DNA of 64,000 nucleotides from an uncultured Oceanospirillales bacterium (GTDB lineage Bacteria; Pseudomonadota; Gammaproteobacteria; Xanthomonadales; SZUA-36): NCBI GenBank assembly GCA_913055655.1, contig CAJXKA010000001.1:1612842-1676841 (forward strand), written 5' to 3'. Shown here piece after piece: positions 26,116 to 35,524 of the stretch (position 1 is the first letter of the stretch; each line of letters starts with the position of its first letter). The position numbers were made by a program, and so were the translations under genes. The notes beneath the pieces were generated by a model, which made no database searches, was not told where the DNA came from, and saw nothing but the letters and a program-made list of their open reading frames with translations.

Positions 26116-27825
26116 TTATGGCTGGCTCAGCACCTGCGCGGTGCGCACCAGGTTCAGAAACTCACCTCGATAGCCGAACGGGTCGGCACCCCGTGCCGGG
26201 GTGGCCAGGGCCAGCACGCGGTCATAATCAAAGTCCGCGATGGCGGTATTGTTCCGCAACAGTTGCGAAAAACCGGCCACGGCCACGGCAAAGCGGAAAT
26301 CCTCGGAGTTGTCCGCAAAGTCATCGACCCGGTCACGGGTTAAGACGGGGCGGCTGATCAGCACACTGCGCTCTTCCCCGGGTGCCTTGTAGCGCAGCTT
26401 GACGAAGGCCAGTTCGCCGTCGAACTCGCTGTTCTCGGGCGTCGGCTTGCCCTGCTGTGCGTAGCGCAACGGGTCGACTGACGGCGTGCCGCCATCGACC
26501 AGGGTGAGTTCGTACAGGGCGGTGACCGTGTGCCCGGCACCGATCTCGCCGGCATCCACGCGGTCATTATTGAAATCCTCGTTCGCCAGCGCCCGGTTCT
26601 CGTACCCGACCAGGCGGTATTCGCGCACCACCGCCGGGTTGAACTCGACCTGGATCTTCACGTCCCGCGCCACGATCTGCAGCGTCGAGGACATCTCGTC
26701 CACCAGCACCTTGCGGGCCTCGTTCAGGGTGTCGATATAGGCGTGATTGCCATCGCCGGCATCGGCGAGCTGCTCCATCAGGTGGTCGTTATAGTTGCCC
26801 CGGCCAAAGCCCAGCGTGGTCAGGCTGACGCCACTTTCGCGCTCACGGCTGACCCGCTGCTTCAGGCTCTCGAAATCCGTCATCCCGACATTGAAGTCAC
26901 CATCGGTGGCCAGCAGGATGCGGTTGATCCCGCCCTCGATAAAGGATTGCCGCGCCAGTTGGTAGGCCAGTTCAATCCCGGCCGCGCCGTTGGTGCCGCC
27001 ACCGGCCTGCAACCGGTCCAGCGCCCGTTCAATGGCGCCGGTACCGTTGCCGGCCGTCGGTTCAAGTACGACACCCGACGCACCGGCATACACCACGATG
27101 CTGACGCGGTCATCGGCATCCAGCTGTCGGCTGAGCATCTTCAATGCGGTTTTAAGCAGGCCCAGCTTGTCCGGGCTGTCCATCGAGCCGGAAACATCGA
27201 CCAGGAACACCAGGTTGCTGGCCGGCACGTCGCCATCGCCAGGTTCATTCGCACGAAGGCCCACCTGCAGCAGGTGCCGCCCCTCGTGCCAGGGACTGAC
27301 ACCCATTTCAGTGGTCAGGGTGAACGGCTCGTCGCCACGGGTCTCGGCCGGGTAGTCGTAGCTGAAATAGTTGACCAGTTCCTCGGTGCGCACCGCGTCG
27401 GGCGGGGGCAGCCGGCCTTCACTTAAGAAACGCCGGACATTGCTGTAGGCGCCGGTGTCAACATCAATGCTGAACGTCGAAACAGGCTGCTGCCGGGTCA
27501 GCATGACGCCGTTGTCTTTGAAGTGCGCGTAGTTTTCCCGATCCTGCTCCGGCCCGTAATAGGTCAACCCGGGTGAAGGTGGCGGCGCAGACGGCAGGGA
27601 ATAGTTCGTGATCGTCCGCAGTTCCTGCACCGCGTACTTCTGGGCGGCACCCGATTGCGATGCGTCACGAACAGAATGTTCAGCTTCGGCGGCTGCCGTA
27701 TTCGGGGATGTTACCGGCGCGGGCTGCGTCACATTGGACTGCTTCGGTTCCGGCGCGGAGTCCGCGCAGGCGGCGATGGCGGCGGCCACGCCCAGTGCGA
27801 TTAGGGTGCGTTGGATGACCATCAT
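26116..27825 (-). CDS. VWA-domain lipoprotein with DUF3520 (YfbK-like)
   Basis: 569 residues. The lipobox is AAIAAC near residue 20. A von Willebrand A domain (about 205-380) has the MIDAS motif DVSGSMDSPDK, and the C-terminal DUF3520 region follows (FDGELAFVKLRYKAPG, FRFAVAVAGFSQLLRN). The middle VWF_N-like block contains TFSIDVDTGAYSNVRRFL. Probably an envelope-bound, metal-dependent binding protein; function unknown. The start at ATG 27825 follows GAAAGGAG; a second ATG at 27822 is adjacent. Confidence 0.92.
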   Translation of the reverse strand: MMVIQRTLIALGVAAAIAACADSAPEPKQSNVTQPAPVTSPNTAAAEAEHSVRDASQSGAAQKYAVQELRTITNYSLPSAPPPSPGLTYYGPEQDRENYAHFKDNGVMLTRQQPVSTFSIDVDTGAYSNVRRFLSEGRLPPPDAVRTEELVNYFSYDYPAETRGDEPFTLTTEMGVSPWHEGRHLLQVGLRANEPGDGDVPASNLVFLVDVSGSMDSPDKLGLLKTALKMLSRQLDADDRVSIVVYAGASGVVLEPTAGNGTGAIERALDRLQAGGGTNGAAGIELAYQLARQSFIEGGINRILLATDGDFNVGMTDFESLKQRVSRERESGVSLTTLGFGRGNYNDHLMEQLADAGDGNHAYIDTLNEARKVLVDEMSSTLQIVARDVKIQVEFNPAVVREYRLVGYENRALANEDFNNDRVDAGEIGAGHTVTALYELTLVDGGTPSVDPLRYAQQGKPTPENSEFDGELAFVKLRYKAPGEERSVLISRPVLTRDRVDDFADNSEDFRFAVAVAGFSQLLRNNTAIADFDYDRVLALATPARGADPFGYRGEFLNLVRTAQVLSQP

Positions 27826-27918
27826 GGTCGTGCTCCTTTCAGGTGGGTGTCACCTGGTAGAACGGAGCAGACGGGAAAACGGGGTTAACGCCGCCGGGCG
27901 GCGGGTGTGATGAAGAGT

Positions 27919-28185
27919 CTAGCGGAGCTGGCTATCCTTGCTGCCACGGCGGTTATAGCCGCTGAAGGGGCCGGAAGTCTTGTCCTGCTCGGCCTGGCAG
28001 GTCACACACAGGCGCACGCCGGGCAGGGCCTGGCGCCGCGCCTCGGGAATCGCCTCGCCACATTCCTCGCAGTCGCGACGGCTTTCGCCACGCGGCAGGC
28101 CCTGGCGGGATCGGTTCACCGCGTCCTCCACCGTGGCGTCGATCTGGTCCTGCACCGCGCCGTCTTTTGCAAATCCACCGGCCAT
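27919..28185 (-). CDS. DksA/TraR-type zinc finger protein, YbiI-like
   Basis: 88 residues from ATG 28185, the same length as E. coli YbiI. Four cysteines form one zinc site: RDCEECGEAIPEAR and LCVTCQAEQ. The N-terminal helix (QDQIDATVEDAVNRSR) is short, unlike DksA, so it may not reach into RNA polymerase. The 36-residue core matches TraR/DksA C4 fingers. It stands between a lipoprotein gene and a divergent FMN reductase gene. Confidence 0.9.
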   Translation of the reverse strand: MAGGFAKDGAVQDQIDATVEDAVNRSRQGLPRGESRRDCEECGEAIPEARRQALPGVRLCVTCQAEQDKTSGPFSGYNRRGSKDSQLR

Positions 28186-28234
28186 ACGTAGACTGGTCGC
28201 TCCTTCAGTCAACATTCATTCCGAACTTCATATT

Positions 28235-28780
28235 ATGAACCTATTGGGCATCAGCGGCAGCCTGCGGGCGGAATCCTTCAATACGAAACTGCTGGCAGCG
28301 GCGGCACAATCGGCCGAAGCGGCCGGCGCGACGGTGAGCACCTTCGACATCGGCACCCTGCCGCTGTACAACCAGGACCTGGATGGCGACGACAAGCCGG
28401 ACAGCGTGGTCGCGTGGAAATCGGCGATCGAAAAGACAGACGCGCTGGTCTTCGTATCTCCGGAGTACAACTACGGCATTCCCGGCGTGCTCAAGAACGC
28501 CATCGACTGGGCCTCGCGGCCGGGTTACAAGTCGGTGCTGCGCGGAAAGCCGTCGCTGATCCTCAGCGCCTCGATGAGCGCCATCGGCGGCGCGCGCATG
28601 CAGGCGCACCTGAAGAACATCCTGGCCGCGACGCTGACGCCGTTCTACCTGGCGCCCGAATTCGTACTGGCCGCGGCGCACAAGGCCTTCGACGATGAAG
28701 GTCACCTGGCGGATGAAGACACCATCAAGCGACTGGACCGCCTGGTACGGGACTTCATGACCTGGGCAGCAGCCGACTGA
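28235..28780 (+). CDS. NADPH-dependent FMN reductase family protein
   Basis: 181 residues, flavodoxin-like. GISGSLRAESFNTKLL is the phosphate-binding loop for FMN and SPEYNYGIPGVLKNAIDWASR the conserved second flavin loop. It resembles azoreductase/chromate reductase (YieF-type) enzymes that reduce quinones and flavins with NAD(P)H. It starts 49 bases from the divergent YbiI-like gene. Cytoplasmic. Confidence 0.92.
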   Translation: MNLLGISGSLRAESFNTKLLAAAAQSAEAAGATVSTFDIGTLPLYNQDLDGDDKPDSVVAWKSAIEKTDALVFVSPEYNYGIPGVLKNAIDWASRPGYKSVLRGKPSLILSASMSAIGGARMQAHLKNILAATLTPFYLAPEFVLAAAHKAFDDEGHLADEDTIKRLDRLVRDFMTWAAAD

Positions 28781-28810
28781 GGCTGCACGCGGAGAAGCCC
28801 TGGCGCGCGG

Positions 28811-29596
28811 TTAGCGCGCCGGGTAAACCGGCGTCACCAGGTTCGGCGTTTCCTCGTACTTGCTGCGGCTGGCCCAGAGGATGCCGCGCTTGAGCATCCT
28901 GAACGCGTCCGGTACGTCGACGAACACTTCCGGCTGGTGGCCCAGTGCGGTGTAAAACACCCGGCCTTTTCCATGCATCCGTTTCCACGTCACCGGCATG
29001 GTCGCGCCCTTCACCCAGGGCTCAAATTCGCTGACAAAGGTGGTGGTGGCCAACACCTTGTTGTTGGGGTCGACGTGCATGTAGTACTGCTCGGTTACTA
29101 CGTCAAAATCCGACAGCCCACGGGTGATGGGATCCTCGTTTTCGGTGATGTTGACGCGAAAGGTCACGCCGTCATTGCCCGGGTGGCGCACCCACTGGCC
29201 GCCCACCATGTATTCGAACACCTGGTTGCGATGGAATGAATCGCCCAGGCCGCCGTGCCAGCCCGCCAGGCCCACGCCGCGTTCCTCGACCGCCACTCGC
29301 AATGGCTCGAACTGCTCCCTGGTGATCTCGCCCTGGGTCCAAAGGTGCACGACCAGGTCGACGTCGGCCATGAGCGCCTCGTCGGTATAGATATCCAGCG
29401 AATCGGAAGCCGTCACCTCGAAACCTTCAGACTCCAGCCAGGGCACGACCAGGTCGCGGAATTTCTTCGGCGCGTGTCCGTCCCAGCCGCCGTAAACGAA
29501 GATGGCGCGGTCGGGACCATCATCCGCCTGTGCCGGGCCGGCCGGTGAGACGACGAAAAAAAGGGTGGTGGTCAGGGCAAGGGCGAGTCTGAGCAT
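28811..29596 (-). CDS. ThuA-like exported protein
   Basis: 261 residues from ATG 29596. A signal peptide ends near GPAQA. The ThuA fold (class I glutamine-amidotransferase-like) is seen in AIFVYGGWDGHAPKKF, VHLWTQGEIT, GVGLAGWHGGLGDSFH and the C-terminal GKGRVFYTALGHQPEVF. Members cluster with DUF1080 and sugar oxidoreductases; ThuA itself acts in trehalose utilisation through 3-keto sugars. An exported form fits a role in periplasmic 3-keto-glycoside processing together with the DUF1080 operon at 13.5-16.5 kb, although the loci are apart. Confidence 0.87.
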   Translation of the reverse strand: MLRLALALTTTLFFVVSPAGPAQADDGPDRAIFVYGGWDGHAPKKFRDLVVPWLESEGFEVTASDSLDIYTDEALMADVDLVVHLWTQGEITREQFEPLRVAVEERGVGLAGWHGGLGDSFHRNQVFEYMVGGQWVRHPGNDGVTFRVNITENEDPITRGLSDFDVVTEQYYMHVDPNNKVLATTTFVSEFEPWVKGATMPVTWKRMHGKGRVFYTALGHQPEVFVDVPDAFRMLKRGILWASRSKYEETPNLVTPVYPAR

Positions 29597-29657
29597 GGGT
29601 TCATCTTCGTTGTTGTCGGTGCCGGCGAGTATATAACAGCCCGCCGGCACCCCCGGC

Positions 29658-29939
29658 TCAGTAGTTGGCGGTCAATGGATCAATGATTTTGCTGACCTCG
29701 GTGATGGTTTTCACCGGAATACCGCTCAGTTCCGCGTGCTTACGGACCGAGTCCTCGTTGTCGGCCAGGTAGACGCAGAATGTCTTGTCGCCGGCGACAT
29801 AGCTGTGTTGCCACTGCACCCGCGGCGCCAGCTGGTCCAGCGCCTCGTTCGAGGCCCGCGCGGCGCCGCAGAGTTCGGTGGTGGACATCTCGCCAATGCC
29901 CGGGATTTCGCGTTCGATCATGTAACGTTTCAGTTGCAT
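29658..29939 (-). CDS. DUF4242 protein, cytoplasmic copy
   Basis: 93 residues from ATG 29939, after AAGGAG. The ferredoxin-like DUF4242 pattern: MIEREIPGIGEMS, QWQHSYVAGDKTFCVYLA and the terminal ITEVSKIIDPLTAN. It lacks a signal peptide, unlike its paralogue at 36.6-36.9 kb. The gene is divergent from a LysR regulator, and a 45-base element in between is repeated upstream of the paralogue. DUF4242 includes the nickel-binding SCO4226; metal binding here is not demonstrable, though His and Cys residues are conserved between the two copies. Confidence 0.87.
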   Translation of the reverse strand: MQLKRYMIEREIPGIGEMSTTELCGAARASNEALDQLAPRVQWQHSYVAGDKTFCVYLADNEDSVRKHAELSGIPVKTITEVSKIIDPLTANY

Positions 29940-30007
29940 GTTGGTGACTCCTTTTGTGACCAGGATGGATGTCGTGGGCAACATTCTGCGCCTGTCGCGG
30001 CGATACT

Positions 30008-30052
30008 CCAAGTTAAGATAACTTTCTGTATATCAATATTTTCTTTACTATA
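30008..30052. promoter_or_regulatory. Shared regulatory element, copy A (between DUF4242 and lysR-type gene)
   Basis: The core AAGTTAAGATAACTT (30010-30024) is a perfect palindrome (AAGTTA-AGA-TAACTT). The surrounding 45 bases align without gaps to 37037-37081, 35 of 45 identical by hand count: an almost identical first block, a variable 9-base middle and an AT-rich second block. It lies 70 bases before the DUF4242 start and 33 bases after its end begins the LysR ATG at 30058. Probable binding site of that LysR regulator. Confidence 0.65.
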
Positions 30053-30057
30053 GGGCG

Positions 30058-30975
30058 ATGTCAACGCTGAAGCACCTGAACAGCCTGCAGGCCGTGGAAG
30101 CCGCGGTCAGGCTGGGTTCCCAAAAGGCTGCGGGCGAAGAACTGGGCATTACCGCGGCGGCCGTCGGCCAGCGTATCCGGGCCCTGGAAGATTACCTGGG
30201 CTGCGAGTTGCTCGAACGCGGACGCGGCGGCGTCCGGCCGACACCGGCCCTCGAATCCGCACTGGATTCCCTGGCGAAAGGTTTCGACGCCCTGGGCCAC
30301 GCCGCGGACCTGTTGCGGTATTCCAGTCACAACACGGTGCGACTGGCCGTCGACCCGGACTGGGCGGCGCTGTGGCTGCAACCCCGGCTCCCGGCGTTCA
30401 TGGCGGCACATCCGAACACCGAGATCCTGCTGGATACGAGCGCCAGGCCGGTCGACCGCTACGACCTCCGGGTATCCCTGGATGCCGACCCCGAAGCCGG
30501 CACCCTGCTATACCGGGATTACCTCTTACCCCTGTGCTCACCCGAAAACCTGGCACGCATTATCGACCTGCGAGACGGCGAGAAACTGGAAGGCTTCCCC
30601 CTGCTTCACCTCGAGGGTCCTGCCGCCCTCTCCCTTGACTGGCCTGGCTGGGTGCAGCGTCACGGCCAGCGACGGGGAGGCGCCGACCGGGGCGTGCGCT
30701 ACGGCCGCATGGTGCCGGCCGTCCGGGCGGTGAAATCCAGTGTCGGCATGCTGATCTGCGGTATTTCACTGGTCCGCGACGAACTTGATTCCGGTGAACT
30801 GCGGATGCCGTTTGGTACGGCACCGGGCGAGTCCCAACGTCGCGCCTACATGCTGGCCGCCCACCCGCCGGCCTTGAAGCGTCCAGCCGTGCGCCAGTTC
30901 AGGGACTGGCTGGCGGACCAGGCCGAAGATACCCACAATTGGCTGGATCGCGTCGTTCCCGCGTCCGGGGCGTAA
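30058..30975 (+). CDS. LysR-family transcriptional regulator (GcvA-like)
   Basis: 305 residues. N-terminal winged helix with LNSLQAVEAAVRLGSQKAAGE and ELGITAAAVGQRIRALEDYLG, then the linker and an effector-binding domain with two alpha/beta lobes (VRLAVDPDWAALWLQPRLPAF begins it). Unusually, the recognition helix has AAVGQRI in place of the common SAVSxQI. It is divergent from DUF4242 copy 1 and probably controls it, itself and copy 2 at 36.6 kb through the shared palindrome. Effector unknown. Confidence 0.9.
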   Translation: MSTLKHLNSLQAVEAAVRLGSQKAAGEELGITAAAVGQRIRALEDYLGCELLERGRGGVRPTPALESALDSLAKGFDALGHAADLLRYSSHNTVRLAVDPDWAALWLQPRLPAFMAAHPNTEILLDTSARPVDRYDLRVSLDADPEAGTLLYRDYLLPLCSPENLARIIDLRDGEKLEGFPLLHLEGPAALSLDWPGWVQRHGQRRGGADRGVRYGRMVPAVRAVKSSVGMLICGISLVRDELDSGELRMPFGTAPGESQRRAYMLAAHPPALKRPAVRQFRDWLADQAEDTHNWLDRVVPASGA

Positions 30976-30987
30976 CCCCGGTCGGGG

Positions 30988-32370
30988 TTATCGGCCCGGC
31001 AGCGATACGCATTCGTTGAGCCTGGCGATACCCGGATCGATCCCGAATTTCGTGTTGATCGCCTTCGCCAGGGCCGCCTGCGCATCGGGCTCACCGTGCA
31101 CCAGCCAGAGTGGCGGGTGGCCCTTGAAATGGCCATACCACTCCATCAGCCCGTCCTGGTCGGCGTGGGCGGACAGGCCGCCGACCGTGTGAATGGTGGC
31201 CCCAACGCGGATGTCCTCACCAAAGATCCGAACGTGCTCCGCGCCGTCGACCAGTCGCCTGCCCAGCGTTCCCGCCGCCTGGAAACCGACGAAAACGATG
31301 TGGCTCCCGGTCTTCCAGAGGTTGTGCTTGAGATGGTGAAGGACCCGGCCACCGGTACACATGCCGCTGGCGGCGATGATGATGGCGCCCGAGTCGATCG
31401 TATTAATGGCCATCGACTCGTCGGAGGTGCGCGACATGTGCAGGTTGGGGAGCCGTGGAATCGAAGAGCCGGGCCGGAACAGTTCGGCCTCGTACAGGTG
31501 CCGGAACTGCGCGTAGGTGGACGTCGCTTCGATGGCCATGGGGCTGTCAAGAAATATCCGGTAGCGATCGATCCCCCACGCCTCGTAATGTTCGCTCAGC
31601 AGGCACAGCAGGTCCTGCGTGCGGCTCACGGCGAAGGCCGGGATGATGACGTTGCCGCCCCGGGCCGCTTCAAAAACGTCCGCCAGTTCTTTCAGGGTTT
31701 CGTCGGGCGGGCGATGCAGCCGGTCGCCGTAAGTGCTTTCCATCAGCACGACGTCGGCGTCTTCGATGATCTCGGGGTCCGGCATCACGGGCGCGCCGGC
31801 GAAACCCAGGTCGCCGCTGAACACGAGTTTGCATTCGCGGCCATCCTCGACCAGCCAGACCTCGACGATGGCCGAACCCAGGATATGCCCGGCATTACGA
31901 AGCCGCACGGATATCCCGGGCGCGATTTCCCGTCGCTCACCATAGGCCAGCCCCCTGAACTGTTCGATGACGGCCTCGCCATCCGCCTGGGTGTACAGGG
32001 GCTCGACCAGCGGCTTGCCCCTGCGCTGGCGCTTGCGGTTGGCCCACTCCGCGTCCTTTTCCTGCAGGTAACCCGAATCGCTGAGCATGATCGAGCACAG
32101 CGCCCGCGTGGCGAGGTGGGTGTAGATCGGGCCTTGATAGCCCTGTTTGCGCAGCAGTGGCAAGCGCCCGGAATGGTCGATGTGCGCATGGCTGAGGACG
32201 ACCGCGTCGATTTCGCCGGGTCGGACCGGCAGCGGCTCGGCGTTCTTCGCCTCGTCTTTCCTGCCGCCCTGGATCATCCCGCACTCCAGCAGGACGTTGC
32301 TTTCACCCGCGCGCAGCCAGTAACACGAACCCGTGACCCGCTCCGCAGCACCCAGAAACGTGATGTCCAT
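30988..32370 (-). CDS. MBL-fold beta-CASP RNA nuclease-like protein
   Basis: 460 residues. Metallo-beta-lactamase motifs: LSHAHIDHSGRLP (zinc ligands), AGHILGSAIVE, FSGDLGFAG, then the beta-CASP insert (MESTYGDRLH, PAFAVSRTQDLL, ASGMCTGGRVLHHLKHNL) and RMBL end (GGLSAHADQDGLMEW). The set is the CPSF73/YSH1-like bacterial RNA-processing branch. Cytoplasmic. It ends 12 bases after the convergent LysR stop. Usual length for the family. Confidence 0.93.
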   Translation of the reverse strand: MDITFLGAAERVTGSCYWLRAGESNVLLECGMIQGGRKDEAKNAEPLPVRPGEIDAVVLSHAHIDHSGRLPLLRKQGYQGPIYTHLATRALCSIMLSDSGYLQEKDAEWANRKRQRRGKPLVEPLYTQADGEAVIEQFRGLAYGERREIAPGISVRLRNAGHILGSAIVEVWLVEDGRECKLVFSGDLGFAGAPVMPDPEIIEDADVVLMESTYGDRLHRPPDETLKELADVFEAARGGNVIIPAFAVSRTQDLLCLLSEHYEAWGIDRYRIFLDSPMAIEATSTYAQFRHLYEAELFRPGSSIPRLPNLHMSRTSDESMAINTIDSGAIIIAASGMCTGGRVLHHLKHNLWKTGSHIVFVGFQAAGTLGRRLVDGAEHVRIFGEDIRVGATIHTVGGLSAHADQDGLMEWYGHFKGHPPLWLVHGEPDAQAALAKAINTKFGIDPGIARLNECVSLPGR

Positions 32371-32485
32371 GATGTCATCGTCCTGCCTGTTCCCTTAATC
32401 ATAAAGACTGTACGGCCAGGGTGCGATCACGCGGGCAAACCCGCTACACTTCGACCCGCCAATCAAAGATCAAAGGACACACTGT

Positions 32486-33505
32486 ATGGCTGACGGGCTG
32501 GACCACGACAACCTTGATGAACTGAAAGCGCACGCACTGTCGCAACCGCTGGTCGAGCACATTTACACCGCCGACCCGTCCGCACACGTGTTTGATGGCC
32601 GCATCTGGATCTACCCCTCACACGACATCGAGGCCGGTATCCCATTCAACGATAACGGCGACCATTTCGGCATGGAGGATTACCACGTGCTGTCGATGGA
32701 CCGCCCCGGCGGCGAGGTCACCGACCACGGCGTGGCATTACACGTGAAAGACGTCCCATGGGCCGAACGGCAGATGTGGGCACCGGACGCCGCGTGCCGC
32801 GACGGCAAGTACTATTTCTATTTCCCCGCCAAGCGCACCGACGGCATTTTCCAGATCGGCGTGGCCGTGGGCGATTCACCGGCCGGGCCGTTCACGCCGG
32901 AACCGACCGCCATCGAGGGCAGCTACTCCATCGACCCAGCGGTTTTTGAAGACGACGACGGCGCGTACTACATGTATTTCGGCGGCCTGTGGGGCGGCCA
33001 GCTGCAAAAGTACCGCGACCATGTCTACGGTGAGGACAATGACCTGCGCGCCGATGACGAGCCGGCCTTCGGCCCCATCGTGGCCCGGATGGCCGATGAC
33101 ATGCTGTCGTTTGCCGAGCCACCGCGCGAGATCGAGATTCTGGACGAAAATGGCGACCCGCTTCTGGCCGGCGACAATGACCGGCGATTCTTCGAAGCCG
33201 CCTGGATGCACAAGCACCAAGGGCGCTATTACTTTTCTTACTCCACCGGCGATACCCATCGCCTGTGCTACGCGACCGCCGACAACCCGTACGGGCCGTT
33301 CACGTACGGCGGCGCGATCATGACACCGGTGGTGGGCTGGACCACGCATCACTCGATTGCGAAATTCGAGGGCCAGTGGTGGCTGTTCTACCACGACTCG
33401 ACGCTTTCAGAAGGCGTAACGCACCTGCGCTGCGTGAAAATGGCGAAGCTGACCCACCGCGAAGACGGCACGATCGAGACGCTGGACCCCTACCCCGGCG
33501 CCTGA
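32486..33505 (+). CDS. Glycoside hydrolase family 43 protein
   Basis: 339 residues without a signal peptide, so cytoplasmic. The five-bladed beta-propeller is indicated by IYTADPSAHVFDGRIWIYPSHD (catalytic base Asp), SYSIDPAVFEDDDGAYYMYFGG (middle Asp) and RRFFEAAWMHKHQGRYYFSYS (general-acid Glu). It probably cleaves arabino- or xylo-oligosaccharides taken up into the cell. The start follows AAAGGACACACTGT. Neighbours are unrelated; the nearest carbohydrate gene is the ThuA-like gene 3 kb away. Confidence 0.93.
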   Translation: MADGLDHDNLDELKAHALSQPLVEHIYTADPSAHVFDGRIWIYPSHDIEAGIPFNDNGDHFGMEDYHVLSMDRPGGEVTDHGVALHVKDVPWAERQMWAPDAACRDGKYYFYFPAKRTDGIFQIGVAVGDSPAGPFTPEPTAIEGSYSIDPAVFEDDDGAYYMYFGGLWGGQLQKYRDHVYGEDNDLRADDEPAFGPIVARMADDMLSFAEPPREIEILDENGDPLLAGDNDRRFFEAAWMHKHQGRYYFSYSTGDTHRLCYATADNPYGPFTYGGAIMTPVVGWTTHHSIAKFEGQWWLFYHDSTLSEGVTHLRCVKMAKLTHREDGTIETLDPYPGA

Positions 33506-33517
33506 GCCGGCACTAAC

Positions 33518-35407
33518 CTAGCCGCGGGGCTTCTTTCCGGGTGGCCCCGCTTTTTTCTTGCCCGGGTGCTTCTTGCCGGGTTTGCGTTTACCCGGTTTAG
33601 TCGCGAACTCACCGCCTTTCTTCTTAAAGCCCCCGGTCTTTTTCCTGGGCTTACCGTGGTGCTCCGCCTTTACTGGCTTGCGATGGCCCGACTTCTCAGG
33701 TCGGCTGTCGACTGCCGGTGCCTCACCCTGGCGGGTGATGTCCAGGCGCTGTCCGGCAACGCGAAGCTTGCGCAGGTCCTGGTAGATCGCCTCGGGCATG
33801 CCCGACGGCATGTCCACGTAACTGTGGTCGTACTGGATATCGATGTGGCCGATCAGGCGCCCGTCCAGCCCGGCCACGTTGGCGATGGCGCCGACGATGT
33901 TGCCCGGCTTCACGCCGTGGCGCTTGCCCACCTCGATACGGTAGGTCTCGCTGCCCTCGTCCGGCTCGCCGCGGCGGCGCCGCGGGCCGGGGCCGCTGTC
34001 GCGATCCTGACCGTGCTCGCGGCCACCCTGACGGTCATGTGATGCCCGCTTGTCCTCGAACCTCTCGCGCCGCGGTTTGTCCGGCGCCAGCAGCAGGTCC
34101 TGCCCACCCAGCGACGCCTTGGCCAGCGCCGCGGCAATCTCCAGCGCCGGCACCTCGTGTTCCTTCTGGTACTGGCCCAGCAGGTTACGCATGAACTCCA
34201 GGCCACCTTCGTCGATCATCTCGGTAATCGACTGCTTGAACTTCTCCACGCGGATGGTGTTGATCGTGTCTGCCGTGGGCAGCGTCAGCGGCGCGATGTC
34301 CTGGCGGGTCGCGCGCTCGATGGCCTTCAGCATGCGCCGTTCGCGCGGCGCCACGAACAGGATCGCGTCACCTTCACGGCCCGCGCGGCCGGTGCGGCCG
34401 ATGCGATGCACGTAGGCCTCGGTGTCGTTGGGAATGTCGTAGTTCAGCACGTGGCTGATGCGGTCCACGTCCAGGCCGCGCGCGGCCACATCGGTGGCCA
34501 CCAGGATATCCAGGTCGCCCATCTTCAGCCGCGCGATCATCGCCTCACGCTGGCGCTGCTGCATGTCGCCATTCAGCGCCTCGGCGGCGTAGCCGCGCGC
34601 TTTCAAGCGTTCCGCCAGGTCATTGGTGGCGATCTTCGTACGCACGAAGATGATCATGGCGTCGAAGGTTTCGGCCTCGAGGATGCGGGTCAGCGCGTCG
34701 AGCTTGTGCAGCCCGCTGACCAGCCAGTAGCGCTGGCGGATGGTCTCGGCCGTCGCGGTCTTCGCCTTGATGGATATCTCGCGCGGCTCACGCAGGTGCT
34801 GGCGGGCGATTCGTTCCACCTCGCGCGGCATGGTGGCGGAGAACAGCGCAATCTGGCGTTCTTCCGGCAGCTGTTCCAGCACCCACTCGACATCGTCGAT
34901 GAAGCCCATGCGCAGCATTTCATCGGCCTCGTCCAGCACCAGCGCCTTCAGCCCGCCCAGCTTCAGCGTGCCGCGGCGCATGTGGTCCATGACGCGGCCC
35001 GGCGTACCCACCACCACGTGCACGCCGCGTTTCAGCTGGCGGATCTGCACGCTGTAGTCCTGGCCACCGTAAATCGGCATCACGTGGAAGCCCGGCATCT
35101 GCGACGCGTAACGCTGGAAGGCTTCGGACACCTGGATGGCCAGCTCTCGCGTGGGCGCCAGCACCAGCACCTGCACCTCGTTGCGGCGCAGGTCGATGCG
35201 CGACATCAGCGGCAGCGCGAATGCGGCGGTCTTGCCGGTACCGGTGGGCGCGTGGCCCAGCAGATCGCGACCTTTCAGCAACACCGGAATGGCCTGAGCC
35301 TGGATGGGCGACGGGGCCTCGTAGCCCACCTGTTCCAGCGCGGCCAGCAGCGGTTCGGCCAGGTCCAGGTCGGTAAAGCGGATTTCGGGTTGTTCGGTGT
35401 CAGTCAT
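33518..35407 (-). CDS. deaD: DEAD-box ATP-dependent RNA helicase, DeaD/CsdA-like
   Basis: 629 residues from ATG 35407. All helicase motifs are present: Q motif (YEAPSPIQAQAIP), Walker A APTGTGKT, DEAD, SAT, and HRIGRTGRAGR. After the core come a dimerisation segment and a DbpA-type RNA-binding fold (YRIEVGKRHGVKPGNIVGAI), then a long Lys/Gly/Pro tail from about residue 580. The layout matches CsdA, which unwinds structured RNA in ribosome assembly at low temperature. It is divergent from yajQ. Confidence 0.93.
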   Translation of the reverse strand: MTDTEQPEIRFTDLDLAEPLLAALEQVGYEAPSPIQAQAIPVLLKGRDLLGHAPTGTGKTAAFALPLMSRIDLRRNEVQVLVLAPTRELAIQVSEAFQRYASQMPGFHVMPIYGGQDYSVQIRQLKRGVHVVVGTPGRVMDHMRRGTLKLGGLKALVLDEADEMLRMGFIDDVEWVLEQLPEERQIALFSATMPREVERIARQHLREPREISIKAKTATAETIRQRYWLVSGLHKLDALTRILEAETFDAMIIFVRTKIATNDLAERLKARGYAAEALNGDMQQRQREAMIARLKMGDLDILVATDVAARGLDVDRISHVLNYDIPNDTEAYVHRIGRTGRAGREGDAILFVAPRERRMLKAIERATRQDIAPLTLPTADTINTIRVEKFKQSITEMIDEGGLEFMRNLLGQYQKEHEVPALEIAAALAKASLGGQDLLLAPDKPRRERFEDKRASHDRQGGREHGQDRDSGPGPRRRRGEPDEGSETYRIEVGKRHGVKPGNIVGAIANVAGLDGRLIGHIDIQYDHSYVDMPSGMPEAIYQDLRKLRVAGQRLDITRQGEAPAVDSRPEKSGHRKPVKAEHHGKPRKKTGGFKKKGGEFATKPGKRKPGKKHPGKKKAGPPGKKPRG

Positions 35408-35524
35408 CGCGGTTGCCGTGGCGGGACGCCTGCAAACCAGCGTCGGGAGAGAATGTCGCCATTCTACCGCGCGCGGCGCCCCGGGACGGGTAAAATACGC
35501 CTTTTCCCCAACTGGATGATCGCC